DNA of 64,000 nt. It comes from Microcyclospora pomicola. Taxonomy: Eukaryota; Ascomycota; Dothideomycetes; Capnodiales. How positions within the stretch are numbered: the first letter of the stretch is position 1; each line of letters starts with the position of its first letter. This document shows, piece after piece, positions 21,944-31,980 of this stretch. Location of the stretch: positions 310,001 to 374,000 of the forward strand of contig NHNY01000017.1 in NCBI GenBank assembly GCA_002786065.1, in the 5' to 3' direction. Made by a program: the position numbers and the translations under genes. The notes under the pieces were generated by a model that searched no databases, had not been told where the DNA came from, and was given only the letters and a program-made list of their open reading frames with translations.

Positions 21944-23256
21944 GTCTGGTGATTTCGTTTGATGTTCTGGTCTGGAGTCGTGATCGTTTGTATACGTGGT
22001 GGTCCATTGCTCGGGAGCGTGGGCTCATTGATATAATCATACCCTTCTTATCGTGAGGGGAAACCCAAGATCAAGGTCGACGCGTTAAACGGTGCTAGTC
22101 GGTACGACAGTTTCAACTTCTTACACGATCCGAGCTTTCACGAAGGCTGGGTCCTTCCATTAAGGAGTACTTGACCAACAATGCATCCCACTAGAGCTAC
22201 TGCCAAGCCAAGAATCCTCTGCCAACATCGGCGCGTACAGGTGTCGCAAGATCTTTGCATAGTTCGTTGGTCAACTTGTTCTCCCCTGCCAATCATGCAC
22301 AGCACCAACAGTGAGTACTGTGCAAACGTGTATGAAAAGGCGTAGTGGGAGCGTAGCCTGTCGGCTGACCTCCTCCAATCTCAGTCTGCCATTAAGGTAG
22401 CTTCGCTTAAATATCACCGATCATCGATACTTCCATACGAAGTTTCGATCACTCTTGACGATTCCTGTGTCGCTACGGCCTTCTCCACCGGATTGGTGAG
22501 GCTTGTGTGGCAAAGAGTGTGTTTTTGGCTACATCATCCAAGCAGCTCGTAGTCGCTTGGCTGCCACCATGCGAGCATGAACATGGTTGAGAAGGTACAC
22601 ACAACACGTTCCATTGCAAGCATCGCCCATCGATCACCGTCGTAAGATCCGCAGGAGATGTCCTTCAAAATCTTTGGTCACACTGTGGTTCAAATGGACC
22701 TGTCCTTCCACGCGAGCGAGTGAACGTCCATATCGTGGGTTTCTTGTCCTCGAGAAGCAGAGGACCCACTACTCTATTCCGAAATACCCATTTCGTGAAA
22801 GACACCTGTCCTCCGTGTCGAACCTGTCCTTCATGCTGCACCTGTCCTTCGTGTTGGATCAGATCTACATGGCGGACCTGTCCTTCGCAAAGGACTCATC
22901 CTTACGAGGATACCAATCCATTCTCAGGTGAACGTCTTCCTCAAAGGACCTGGCCTTCTCAATGCCTGATATCACAATCTCTACCATGGAAGTTGTTTTG
23001 CAACATGTAGTCATTGGCTCGAATGGAGCCGAGCAGTCAGTGTCGTCTCCCAACCGCGGGACAGCACCATCCCTCATCAGTCGAGCATGAAAGTGTTAGT
23101 AAGGGCTGAAAGGGTATAAAGGTGCTGTCATCCGCTCTGTCTTATTACTGAAGCTTTACTTCATCGTTAGGAGCCGCTTTCGCTTCCTACCATTGGAGCA
23201 TTCCTACATACTTATCCACCAGCCTTTTCGTTTTGCCTTCGACCAACATTTCCACA
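21944..23256. other. intergenic, 1.3 kb, containing an 18-base tandem repeat
   Basis: Divergent spacer between two small-protein genes. Apart from the degenerate tandem array listed separately, no gene is supported. The ORFs over the array reflect its 18-base period. Confidence 0.5.
22786..22958. repeat. degenerate 18-base tandem repeat (minisatellite)
   Basis: The core ACCTGTCCTTC recurs in register at 22804, 22822, 22840, 22876 and 22948, all multiples of 18 bases apart. Weaker matches fall at the expected positions 22786, 22894 and 22912. An out-of-register copy lies at 22698. In the plus frame of 22720-23010 the units read as hexapeptides such as TCPSCC and TCPSCW; on the minus strand they read as KDR-containing units. 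Confidence 0.75.
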
Positions 23257-23802
23257 ATGGCTGAAGCAGGATTCGTGACTGCAATTGGCTTGATCTCTGG
23301 GGGGCTTGGAATCATTCAAGTAAGTTGCTCCTGACAATGCTTACAGTATTGAGGTTCTGACCGAGACTATATAGTTCGCACAAGATCATTTTCCGAGCAA
23401 CCCAGGACCGTCCGGCGCTAGCTTAGACGTGAAGATGGGCGAAGCAGCTAACCTGACTGAGGCTGGTGGTGGAATTAACCAGGTCTATGCTTATGACGCC
23501 GACAATCAATACCTGGGGTCCGGTGCTGGGGGCAGCAAGCCCGATGGCCAAGTTTTCTCCACCACGATCGATCAGAGTGCCCCAGACACTCAAGCTGATT
23601 TCGTGGATATCACTTTCACTGACGACGCTGCATGTGTCGCATGGATCAGTGTCAAAATGCACGATGGTAGCCCTGGCGGTGCTTGGACTGGTGACATCGG
23701 GTACGTCGTCAGCCTCTACATTGTCTGCAACCATATGCGAATTGTCAGCTGATGATCCGCACTACCAACAGATCCAATTGTTGCATGTCTACCTTACCGT
23801 AG
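23257..23802 (+). CDS. small protein of a Dothideomycete-type family, hydrophobic N-terminus (139 aa, 3 exons)
   Basis: Exons are 23257-23319, 23375-23700 and 23772-23802, with introns of 55 and 71 bases; the total is 420. The N-terminus MAEAGFVTAIGLISGGLGIIQ is hydrophobic but weak as a signal peptide. The body is acidic and Gly/Asp-rich, with a beta-sandwich-like pattern ending in GGAWTGDIGSNCC, a motif similar to the WTGD blocks of small proteins found in multiple copies in plant-associated Dothideomycetes. The recollection of that family is from memory and no search was made. An upstream TATA-like sequence and a pyrimidine-rich leader are present. The function is unknown. Confidence 0.6.
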
Positions 23803-24107
23803 GTACTATTGAGAAAAAGGTTGCAAAGACAGCATCGAATGCTACATCTACATCTTCTCCAGCCTCGAATGAGTGAAGCACTCGTCGTCCGCATCGATAT
23901 CGAGAAAGTCTCTCTGATTATCGTCTACAATCATAACGAATACATTACTGACGTGATTGGCAAGATGACTATCACCATAAACCTCGTCTCACGCTACCTC
24001 GTGTACGTCTCCGGTATCCACATCGAAATTCTCAAGTAGTGCCATTAAGTCTCTCACCACATTGCTTACGATGCTGCTGAACGTTACAACCGTCCCAACG
24101 GTCAATA
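23803..24107. other. intergenic, convergent 3' ends
   Basis: About 305 bases between the small-protein gene and the F-box-like gene stop. A 76-codon ORF reading into it has no support. Confidence 0.5.
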
Positions 24108-25682
24108 TCATTGATCCCTGAAGCGCCACTCCCGTCTCACTTTACCTGCTGCGGCACTGTCGTACGAATCTCCCATGACGGTAGTTCCAAGCGTTCTCTC
24201 GTACCGCCATAGACCTTGCTGGATCTCTTTTTCATCCTGGTGCCAAGGCTCTCCTTCGCAGTCGAACCTCCAGCATGGCAGCGAAACAAATACGAAGAAT
24301 GAAACAAGACCTTTCAACGCTCGGAAAGGCCGCACGATCTGTTCGTGCACACGGAAAAGCCTGGGAACCGAGGTACGAATATCACGAATGGTGTACATGT
24401 GATTTGTGACGTCGGGCATACACTCGGGTCGAAAGTCTAAAACCAGATCTAGCCTTTGCACGTGCTGGAGCATACACACCCAACCGTCTTTGAGCACTTG
24501 TTCGGTATCAATGTCCGTTCGTTGGTGGCTCCTGCTGCACAAGGTGATGCGTAACCTCCTGAGGAAAGGTAGGCTGGACGCACCAAATCTGTTGAAGAAT
24601 ACTGACGTGCCGGATAGCGTTGCTCTTTCATCGATCAACAGCTCAGGGGAGAAGGATGACGATATGATGATGATACAATTAGACCTATAAAAGATCGTCT
24701 TTGCATCCTGGAGCATGGTGCGGCAGACAAGGAAGAAGAAAAAGGGAGGTCGCCAGCAGGAGCAGATTGGATAGACTGCATGGCGACTTCCACAGAAGGC
24801 ATCATTCGAACAAGGCTCCACGCTCTGCCAGTGGGATCTCCGAATACGATAGCTGCCATCAAGTGCCCACAGGACCTCACGCAATGGGGCGACAAGGTCT
24901 GTGTACTCTAGGATGTGAAGTCGTAATTCTGTCGGTAAATCTATGTAGCGGAATGGAGGTTGGCGGGGTGCTTGACGTCCAGTTACACGAAGCACGGCAT
25001 TGCGAGCGATGTCTTCCAGGTCCGCAGATGGTTTTGGGTGAAGAAGAATACTGCATCTCGATGATCGCAGCGGCGGCCCCGGAACATTCAAGAAGTGCTT
25101 TGCTGCTGCCAGGTCCTCGACATCGCATATCACATTCAGTTCCAACTCTTCAACATGGCTTGACCGAATGAGTCGAGCAATGATATGTTTCCATGAACGG
25201 GAAACAAATGAGATATATTGATCACTCCATAGGCTGTCACCGTCACAGTATACGGGCGATCCGCAGACAGGGAATTCGCCCTCATCAGCACCACACTCGT
25301 GGAATGAGTAGTCGGCATTGAAGCGAGGTGGTTCATGGGTACAACCATTGAGAATCAGCGTTACAGATCTGAACGAGCCAGGTAGGTCCCATGGCGGCCA
25401 TTCAAGTACGCCCCAAACTGGGTGTGTCAAGTTATTAGGCCAGAGCAGAACTGGATGGTGCGATGCCAAATATCGAGTGACATCGGCATAGATCGTGCGG
25501 TTGGCATGCCGCAAGCTGGCGTAGGGTCTGAGTTCGTCCTCGGCACTTTCATCAGCTTCAACAAACAGTGGAGCGCCTTTTAGTACGTCCAAATAGAGGA
25601 AAGTCTCGTGAGGAAGCTCCAAATTGTAGTAATAGATAAGATTCCTGGCTTTCTCCGGAAGGTGTTCGAAGGTGACTGGCAA
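24108..25682 (-). CDS. F-box-like protein, possibly with two F-box modules (524 aa)
   Basis: Single exon from the ATG at 25682. A fungal F-box core is seen at about 243-263 (FRYIDLPTELRLHILEYTDL), followed by a body of the kind usual in the expanded F-box-like families of ascomycetes. The N-terminal 235 residues start with a similar pattern (FEHLPEKARNLIYYYNLEL, with LRHANRTIYADVTRYLAS after it), so the protein looks like two F-box-like units in tandem. F-box proteins choose substrates for SCF ubiquitin ligases; no target can be inferred. Unlike its three right-hand neighbours the frame is uninterrupted. Confidence 0.65.
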   Translation of the reverse strand: MPVTFEHLPEKARNLIYYYNLELPHETFLYLDVLKGAPLFVEADESAEDELRPYASLRHANRTIYADVTRYLASHHPVLLWPNNLTHPVWGVLEWPPWDLPGSFRSVTLILNGCTHEPPRFNADYSFHECGADEGEFPVCGSPVYCDGDSLWSDQYISFVSRSWKHIIARLIRSSHVEELELNVICDVEDLAAAKHFLNVPGPPLRSSRCSILLHPKPSADLEDIARNAVLRVTGRQAPRQPPFRYIDLPTELRLHILEYTDLVAPLREVLWALDGSYRIRRSHWQSVEPCSNDAFCGSRHAVYPICSCWRPPFFFFLVCRTMLQDAKTIFYRSNCIIIISSSFSPELLIDERATLSGTSVFFNRFGASSLPFLRRLRITLCSRSHQRTDIDTEQVLKDGWVCMLQHVQRLDLVLDFRPECMPDVTNHMYTIRDIRTSVPRLFRVHEQIVRPFRALKGLVSFFVFVSLPCWRFDCEGEPWHQDEKEIQQGLWRYERTLGTTVMGDSYDSAAAGKVRREWRFRDQ

Positions 25683-26324
25683 GCGCGAGGGATACCGGCA
25701 GACACCGTGTTAACATGCGCACAGTCTCGTCTGAGCCATGCCTGTTTGCGGTACCAGGAAACCTGGTAGGAGATATGAGGCGAAGTGGGAGAATGACCGT
25801 GGGGAAGCGCAGGTTTCGGCGTTTCAGCATCAGTCATCTGCACTTGGTCTCGGATTAACAAGGAAGTGATGGTGCCATGGTCTGACGGCAAGCACCTGTC
25901 ATGGATAATTCCATTGCACCTCGACATCAGACATACTACCTTATGCAGTAAGTACCAGGCGATCTACGGCGCTAAGGTGCGTTGATTACTTACAAATACC
26001 GAGCCAGGTCGCTGAGCCGCGTGTGTTATCTACTCGAAAAGCAAACGTTCCTAATGACTTGACTGTAGCTCGGGCGGTGCAAGGCACGCTTGTCTATGAG
26101 AACGACCATCGAGACTCACACGGAGCTACTGAGTAAGAGGCAAACAATGGACGCTTACGTGGTAAAGGTTTCACTTCGTGGAAGGTCGACAAGATACCCG
26201 AAGTAAGAGAACATCTTGCGTATGGTGAACCCATGATGAACCATATCTACATTGACAGGGTAAGCTTCCTGCGAACCACGCTTTGATAATAGCATGTAGG
26301 TAGATTGCGTACCCATGTCCATGT
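25683..26324. other. intergenic
   Basis: About 640 bases between two minus-strand genes. No supported gene, repeat or RNA. Confidence 0.5.
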
Positions 26325-27583
26325 CTAAACACTGCGAGGTCTTGGTCTAACGGCTCGAGCAACCACTAGAAAACATGATCCAAGAACGAGAGATGAACCT
26401 GCCCACAATTGTGCATAGAGATAATGTCCGTTGTCTTTCGCGATAAGTGCTCCTCCAACTGGTGGACCAGTCAAAAGGGCAGTGCTTGCGATGGTGAAGC
26501 CCATGCCCATGCGCGTTCCCAGCTTGTTATCCTCAAGTATCATACTCGACAATCCTCCCGGCCACAAACCCTGCACTCCATTCGACGCCATACCGTACAG
26601 CACAGCGAAAGCATAAAGTCCGCCGGTAGAAGTGACAGCTGACCAACTATACATCAGGATTGCAGATACCAATGCACACGGGATAATGGTAGTGACCAGA
26701 CCACTCCACACTGTAGCGACGTATGCCACGACAAGCCGTGCGATGATGCCCACGCCGTTGATCGTGATTAGAAGATTGACCGAAGACTGGAAGGATAGCC
26801 CGATCTCGTTGCGCGCGAAGCTTCCAATGTAATAGAAGGCAAAATACAAGGCGAAGAAGTTGAACCACATGCCGGCAACGTAGAAGACATATGTTGGTTC
26901 CTTGAAAGCGGTCCAGTCGACCAAACTACCGTATTCTCGTGGTGGAAGACGTGTCCTGAAGACAGCGACTGTGACAGCGCTGGTGCCGAGCATTATGAAC
27001 CCGAGCACTCGCATCGTCCATGGGAATCCAATGCGAGGGAGCAAGTGGCTGACAATCGCTGGGAACATCATACCACCAGTGCCTGCACCAGTGAGGAAAA
27101 ACGCCAAGACAAAACCCTTTTTCTTGGAGAAATATGTTGCAACAAGCCCAATGGAAGGTGTGAACATCAATCCCGAGCCCCACCCCGCACATAATGCTTG
27201 CGCCAAGAACACCTGCCAGTATGTGTGACACAGCGATGTCATGAAGACTCCTAGGACAAGTAGCGCGCATCCAGCAATGTAGACGGGTCTGAAATGTCCT
27301 GCGTCCAGCGCACGGCCAGCTAGGGTACCGACAGCGAAAATCAGAAACAGCTGAAAAGATCCGATCCATGCAATATCCGAGGACGTGCTGGAAGAAAGGA
27401 GATCCGACTGATAGTACGTCTCGAACGTGCCGAAGCTGGCCAAGAAGCCCCAAAGTTGAAGGCAACAATATGACCCATGATCGCTTGGGTCCAAGCCAGA
27501 ACGCCACCATCTGGTGGGGGGCCTGGATCGTCGATTGTCTTGTCAGATCGTAAGGGAGTCATCTTGCCGTATCGAGTAGGCAA
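26325..27583 (-). pseudogene. MCT-type major facilitator transporter with one frameshift
   Basis: The family is the fungal monocarboxylate-porter group of the major facilitator superfamily. The N-terminus (MPTRYGKMTPLRSDKTIDD...DGGVLAWTQAIMGHIVAFN) is in one frame from 27583. The rest, from WGFLASFGTFETYYQ to the stop at 26325, is in another. It covers the remaining transmembrane segments, including GWGSGLMFTPSIG and the long GPPVGGALI segment near the end. The two frames meet at about 27448-27460, where AAC TTT GGG GCT would need one more base to read N-x-W-G-F as in the family. No intron can bridge this. The length of about 420 residues is normal. Either the gene is broken or one base is missing from the sequence. 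The nearest neighbour is a divergent FAD/formyltransferase gene that is also frame-broken. Confidence 0.72.
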
Positions 27584-28750
27584 ATTATGAAAGAGTTACG
27601 ATGGGCGTGCTACTCTATTGCCAGGACAAATAGCAGAGACTTATGTTCACATAGCGGGAAGCTTACGAGAAGAGAGAGCATGGCACAGTCAACCGCTTGT
27701 GCTGGGTAACAATCGCGCAATAGTCACGGCCTCGGTCCGGTAGATGTGCCGCGCAACAAAATAAAAATCCGTTGTGTACCCATTGCGCCGCGGTCCGTTG
27801 GCTATTCCACAGGCCTCATATATGTACCCCAATGGTGTTGGCCATCACAAGATCCCGTGTGCTGCAAGCGGTCGATCGGATGGTCTAGCATGCCGGGTAG
27901 CTTCCGGAAGCGCAAACCTTAGTTCGTGCTTGTGTCCTGTTCCACGTCTACATCGACCTCACGTCAAGGACCTTCTACTTTCTTTTCGCATAAGAACACC
28001 TGCCGCAACGATGATTCAACATGCAGAAGGAACCTTGGAAATTTGATACGCGACACGTCATTCATGATCATACATGCGACAGCGTCATGTACCACCCCTT
28101 GGATATAAGGCTGCCGGAAGCTCGTCCCTGGCTTTTACGTAAAAGCTCGCTAATGAAAGTACAATGTTGCAGATCTACACAAGCATGGAATGCTCACACG
28201 ATCGATATCACATTGCGTGCGAGGAGTTCGCAATGTGATTTGCTGCTCAAGAGGGCCACGACCTCGAATCTTGTTCGATGGAGCCACACTCGTCAGCACT
28301 AGTTTGTTTGATGGCGATCGTATAGCGCTGTCTCAATGTCAACAACATGATGCACACTCATTAGGCAGCTGCAAAGCTGGAGAAGACTGTGAGTATAGGG
28401 TACATTCCCTTGTCATCACCCTCTGGAAGCGATCGATCGACGAGACATGCGAAGAGGAATCCAACGAGAGCTTGCCACGCATGCCAGCTCTTGACTACAT
28501 CCTCTGGGGATTGTGTCACCGCGCATCTCCGCTACATGTAGATGGTTGAGGTGCAAGAGGAACACAGTACAGGGATGCTGCACATGAATCTTCATTGGAT
28601 AACGTTGTAGTTGAAGGCACGCGAAGGTTGATTTAAGGTCGGTCAATAGCCTTTCAGGGTGTTCAACGACCAGCATCACGCCCGTTTACTTCAACACTGT
28701 ACTTGCACACTCAAAAAGTTCTTTAATCATACTGGTCTGATATATACAGG
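27584..28750. other. divergent spacer, 1.17 kb
   Basis: Lies between the starts of the transporter gene and the FAD/formyltransferase fusion gene, so any shared promoter would be here. Short ORFs in it have no support. Confidence 0.5.
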
Positions 28751-31126
28751 ATGGGCTCGACTGGTCCAATGCATTCGAGTGACATCGCCATAGTGGGTGG
28801 AGGTGCGTGTGGCATTGCCGTCCTTACTGGCCTTCTCAAAAAATTCAAACTTGGCATACCCCCACGATCGATTGTTATCTTCGAAAAAGCAAAGACTGTA
28901 GGCCCAGGGCTTGCATACTCAGGCGCATGCGAAGGCACTGGATTGAACATGCGGAGTGATACCATGGGTCTACATCGCGAAAACCCCAGCCATTTCGTCC
29001 AATGGATGGAGGAAGAGCACCCTAACACAGATGTTGATAAGTATTTACCTCGAATGCAGTACGGTGAATACCTCTCATCGGTCAGCTCGATTGCCAAAGA
29101 GCAGGCTGCAGAGATTGGATGGAGCGTCCTCTCGATCGTCAGTGAAGTTGTAGCCCTGCACCCGATACCGTCCGGATTTGGAATCACGACCTCTGACAGC
29201 CTAACATATGAGGCCAAGCATGTGGTTCTAGCTTTGGGCAATCACATGGTACCGAAACACGATTATCGCACAGATGATCTTGGATACTTCCCGTTCCCCT
29301 GGCCCAACAACCAGTTCAAAGTGATCCCGCGAGCATCATCCGTCAGCATCTAGGGTCTCGATTGACAGCTCTTGATATAGCACTTTCTCTACGAAAGAAC
29401 GGACATACCGGGCAGATAAGTTTGATTTCCCGCAGCGGCCGTCTGCCGAAAGTCCAGGCGACGTCGACGTCGAGCAAAGACCAGTATAGACTGTTCGAGA
29501 TCGCCCGAGATCGTCCGAGATCTTGAAGAACGACCAGATGATGCGCTTGAGCGTTTGATCGAAGCCCTTCGCAACGAGATAGAGCAGGACGGTAAACCTG
29601 ACTGGGCTAGCATTCTGTCTAGTCCACGGGACCCTTGTTTCGAGCTCCAGAAGGATATTCGCGAGGCCGAAGCTGGGCATATCAGATGGCAAGACATAAT
29701 CACTGCGACGTCTCCAGTCGTAGAGAGATTTTGGAATTGTTTCACTGCTTTGGAGAAACAAAAATTCCTGACCAGATACCAAAGTACCTGGATGGCGTAC
29801 CGTCACGCTATGCCACTCATTACTGCTCGGAACATTCTGGACATCATGTCCACAGGCCAGATCCAAGTTCTGCAGATGACTGGCAAGATCCAGAAAACGG
29901 AGCAAGGTTTCCAGATCCCGTGTATCGCCGATGGTGGTAGTCTGCATGCAGATTATGTCATTGAGGGTACAGATCCCGAAGTAGACCCTCTTCGACTTCC
30001 TTGTAAGCTCATCCACAACTGCCTCGGAGCACGTCTGATTGAAATCGAGCCTTTCGGAGGCATCAAGGTCGATCCCACAACACTTCAAGCGTCGAAGAAT
30101 CTCTACCTGATCGGCTCGCTCACTCGTGGTGCGCACTTCTACTCCACGGCTATCGATCGAAATGTGGTTCATGCTGAGAGAGTTGTCGATGTAATTCTCG
30201 GTCAGAATCTACGACGTGTACTGCACATCGCGTTCTTCATCGGTACAGATATCTGCTCTCAGCTCATCGTGAGCAAGCTTGTTCCACAGCTACTTCGCCA
30301 AGGTCACGTACCTTATGTGTTCTTACCAGCCCACAAGACCAGCAAAAAGGCTTCCAAATTTGAGCTCGAAGAGCTCGCATTCTTCGAAAGGCAGATCTTG
30401 CCAGAGCACATCACTCCCATCATCCAGTCTAATCATGCCAGTGACAGTCCATGTCTGACTGTGAACGAACTCAGCTCGCGCTACGGCATCTTGGTTCAAC
30501 ATGTAGCTGATGTCAACGATCCGGCGTTCCATGATGAATTAGCGTCGCATCACATTGATATCGGGATGTCTATCCGGTGTTATCAAAAGTTTGGCAAAGA
30601 CATCATACGGTTCTTCCAGTCCCGGCGACAAGGACTTCTCAATCTACACCCTGGCTCGCTTCCACAGTACCGTGGAGTCATGACCATGATCAGAGCTATG
30701 GACAATGACGAGCACGATTCCGGCTTTTCACTACACAGTATCAATGAGGACTGGGACGCCGGCGACCTCATCGACATACAGCGAGGACCTATCACAAAGG
30801 GTACAGCAATGTTGACCAACATGATTGACCTCCATGAAGTCGGTGTGAAGACCGCCTTGGATGTCTTTGAGAAGGTGTCTCGGGGTGTGAATTTGCCATC
30901 GTTCCCACAAGAAGAGGACAAAAAGAGTTACTACACATTTCCCACTACCAAAGAACTGGCTGAGTATCGCGGCCGTGGTCTCAAGATTGTTGACGCAGAT
31001 GCAATGGAAAAGTTCTTCGTCTCAACGTACTCCACGCCGCGCAACAGAGACCGGCTCTCGAGCGTTGTTCGTCACGCGATTGAAGAATGGTACAAAGTGA
31101 ACGGCCAACGCGACAATCCGAGATGA
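28751..31126 (+). pseudogene. FAD/NAD(P)-binding oxidoreductase fused to a formyltransferase, with two frame breaks
   Basis: The N-terminal half has the FAD dinucleotide site IAIVGGGACGIAVLTGLL and the features of the NAD_binding_9 type (GPGLAYSG, LNMRSDT, YGEYL). A second nucleotide-binding stretch GSRLTALDIALSLRKNGHTG lies at about 29353-29412. The C-terminal half, from about 30220, is a formyl_trans_N domain with NLHPGSLPQYRG (about 30638-30673, catalytic Asn and His) and a distal DWDAGDLI. The full length of about 790 residues has no visible intron. The frame of the ATG ends at a TAG at 29351-29353, where one missing T would restore ILG. Coding continues in the next frame to about 29515, where three near-identical decamers return it to the first frame. 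The substrate is unknown; a hydroxylated amine formylated as in siderophore chemistry is one idea. Possible bacterial origin is inference. Confidence 0.75.
29494..29522. repeat. three tandem near-identical decamers
   Basis: The block reads as three copies of a 10-base unit of the form YCCGAGATCK: ttcgagatcg, cccgagatcg and tccgagatct. One extra copy shifts the reading frame by one base, and this is where the coding frame of the FAD/formyltransferase gene returns to that of its ATG. Confidence 0.6.
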
Positions 31127-31980
31127 AAGCACCCAAGCTCTGAAGCCTTCGGGTGGCCTCGGGGCTGGCGATAGTCAATACAGAATGCAACGCTTTGTAA
31201 CTTAGTTGACACATAAAAGTACTGCCACCATCGTAAGGTACATCTTGTAAAATGCCGAAGTATAATATGTAGGTCGCTGAATCAAGTTCTGAACGTAAGT
31301 CTGTTACGGCCTTGACGACATGCCAAGGTCGACTTTACTCGTAGATGGAGCCAATGTAAAAAGGGACCGCTCTTTCACTACGCCGCGTATGGCCGACCAA
31401 GGCATGTATCCGTGTTATACGTGGGGACCATCTACAAGCCACCACAGCCTAAGCTGCGGCATATAGGTCAGGTCCAAATAGACACATCAAACTAGCCGCG
31501 GAAGGCGGATAGCGCGCGTTTAGCTTTGTTAGACGTGCAGAGAAGTTCGTGGGTGCTACACCATGCTTTCCAGGCGCAGCGTCATGCAGACCAGCTGCTC
31601 CATGACGGCCTTTCGACGTCTCCGCCACCTTATATAGCTGATCAGAATGCGATGTTGTTTATATTGAGACTTCGAGCGTATCATGTTGTACCATGCGTCG
31701 CAACTCACGCCGGCAGCGAGATGTCAAATGCACGTTCTTACCTATCAAGCCTAGACTTCCTAGATCGGCTAACAAACTACTGTAGCTAACTTAGCGCCTA
31801 ATGATCTAGCGCTCTCTGCCTTTTGCGTGCTACAAAGAAGCCAAAGTCCGGTACATATACTGGGAGCTGGAATCTAGCAGCGAGGTAGGGTCCAAAAGCT
31901 GCAGTACTCATGTGTATGTGACGACGAAAGCATCGGGAAAGAATCGCATTTCCGCTTTGTCCTCTAACTCTTTCTCGTTC
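31127..31980. other. intergenic, about 850 bases
   Basis: Convergent 3' ends. The part from about 31650 to 31830 is richer in A/T and in CTA/TAG than its surroundings, which could be an old decayed repeat, but nothing can be named. Confidence 0.4.

Noticed and set aside
31650-31830. A/T-rich, CTA/TAG-rich patch that could be a RIP-mutated repeat
   Set aside because: It is too short and shows no recognisable element end or coding remnant; kept only as a remark in the spacer entry.
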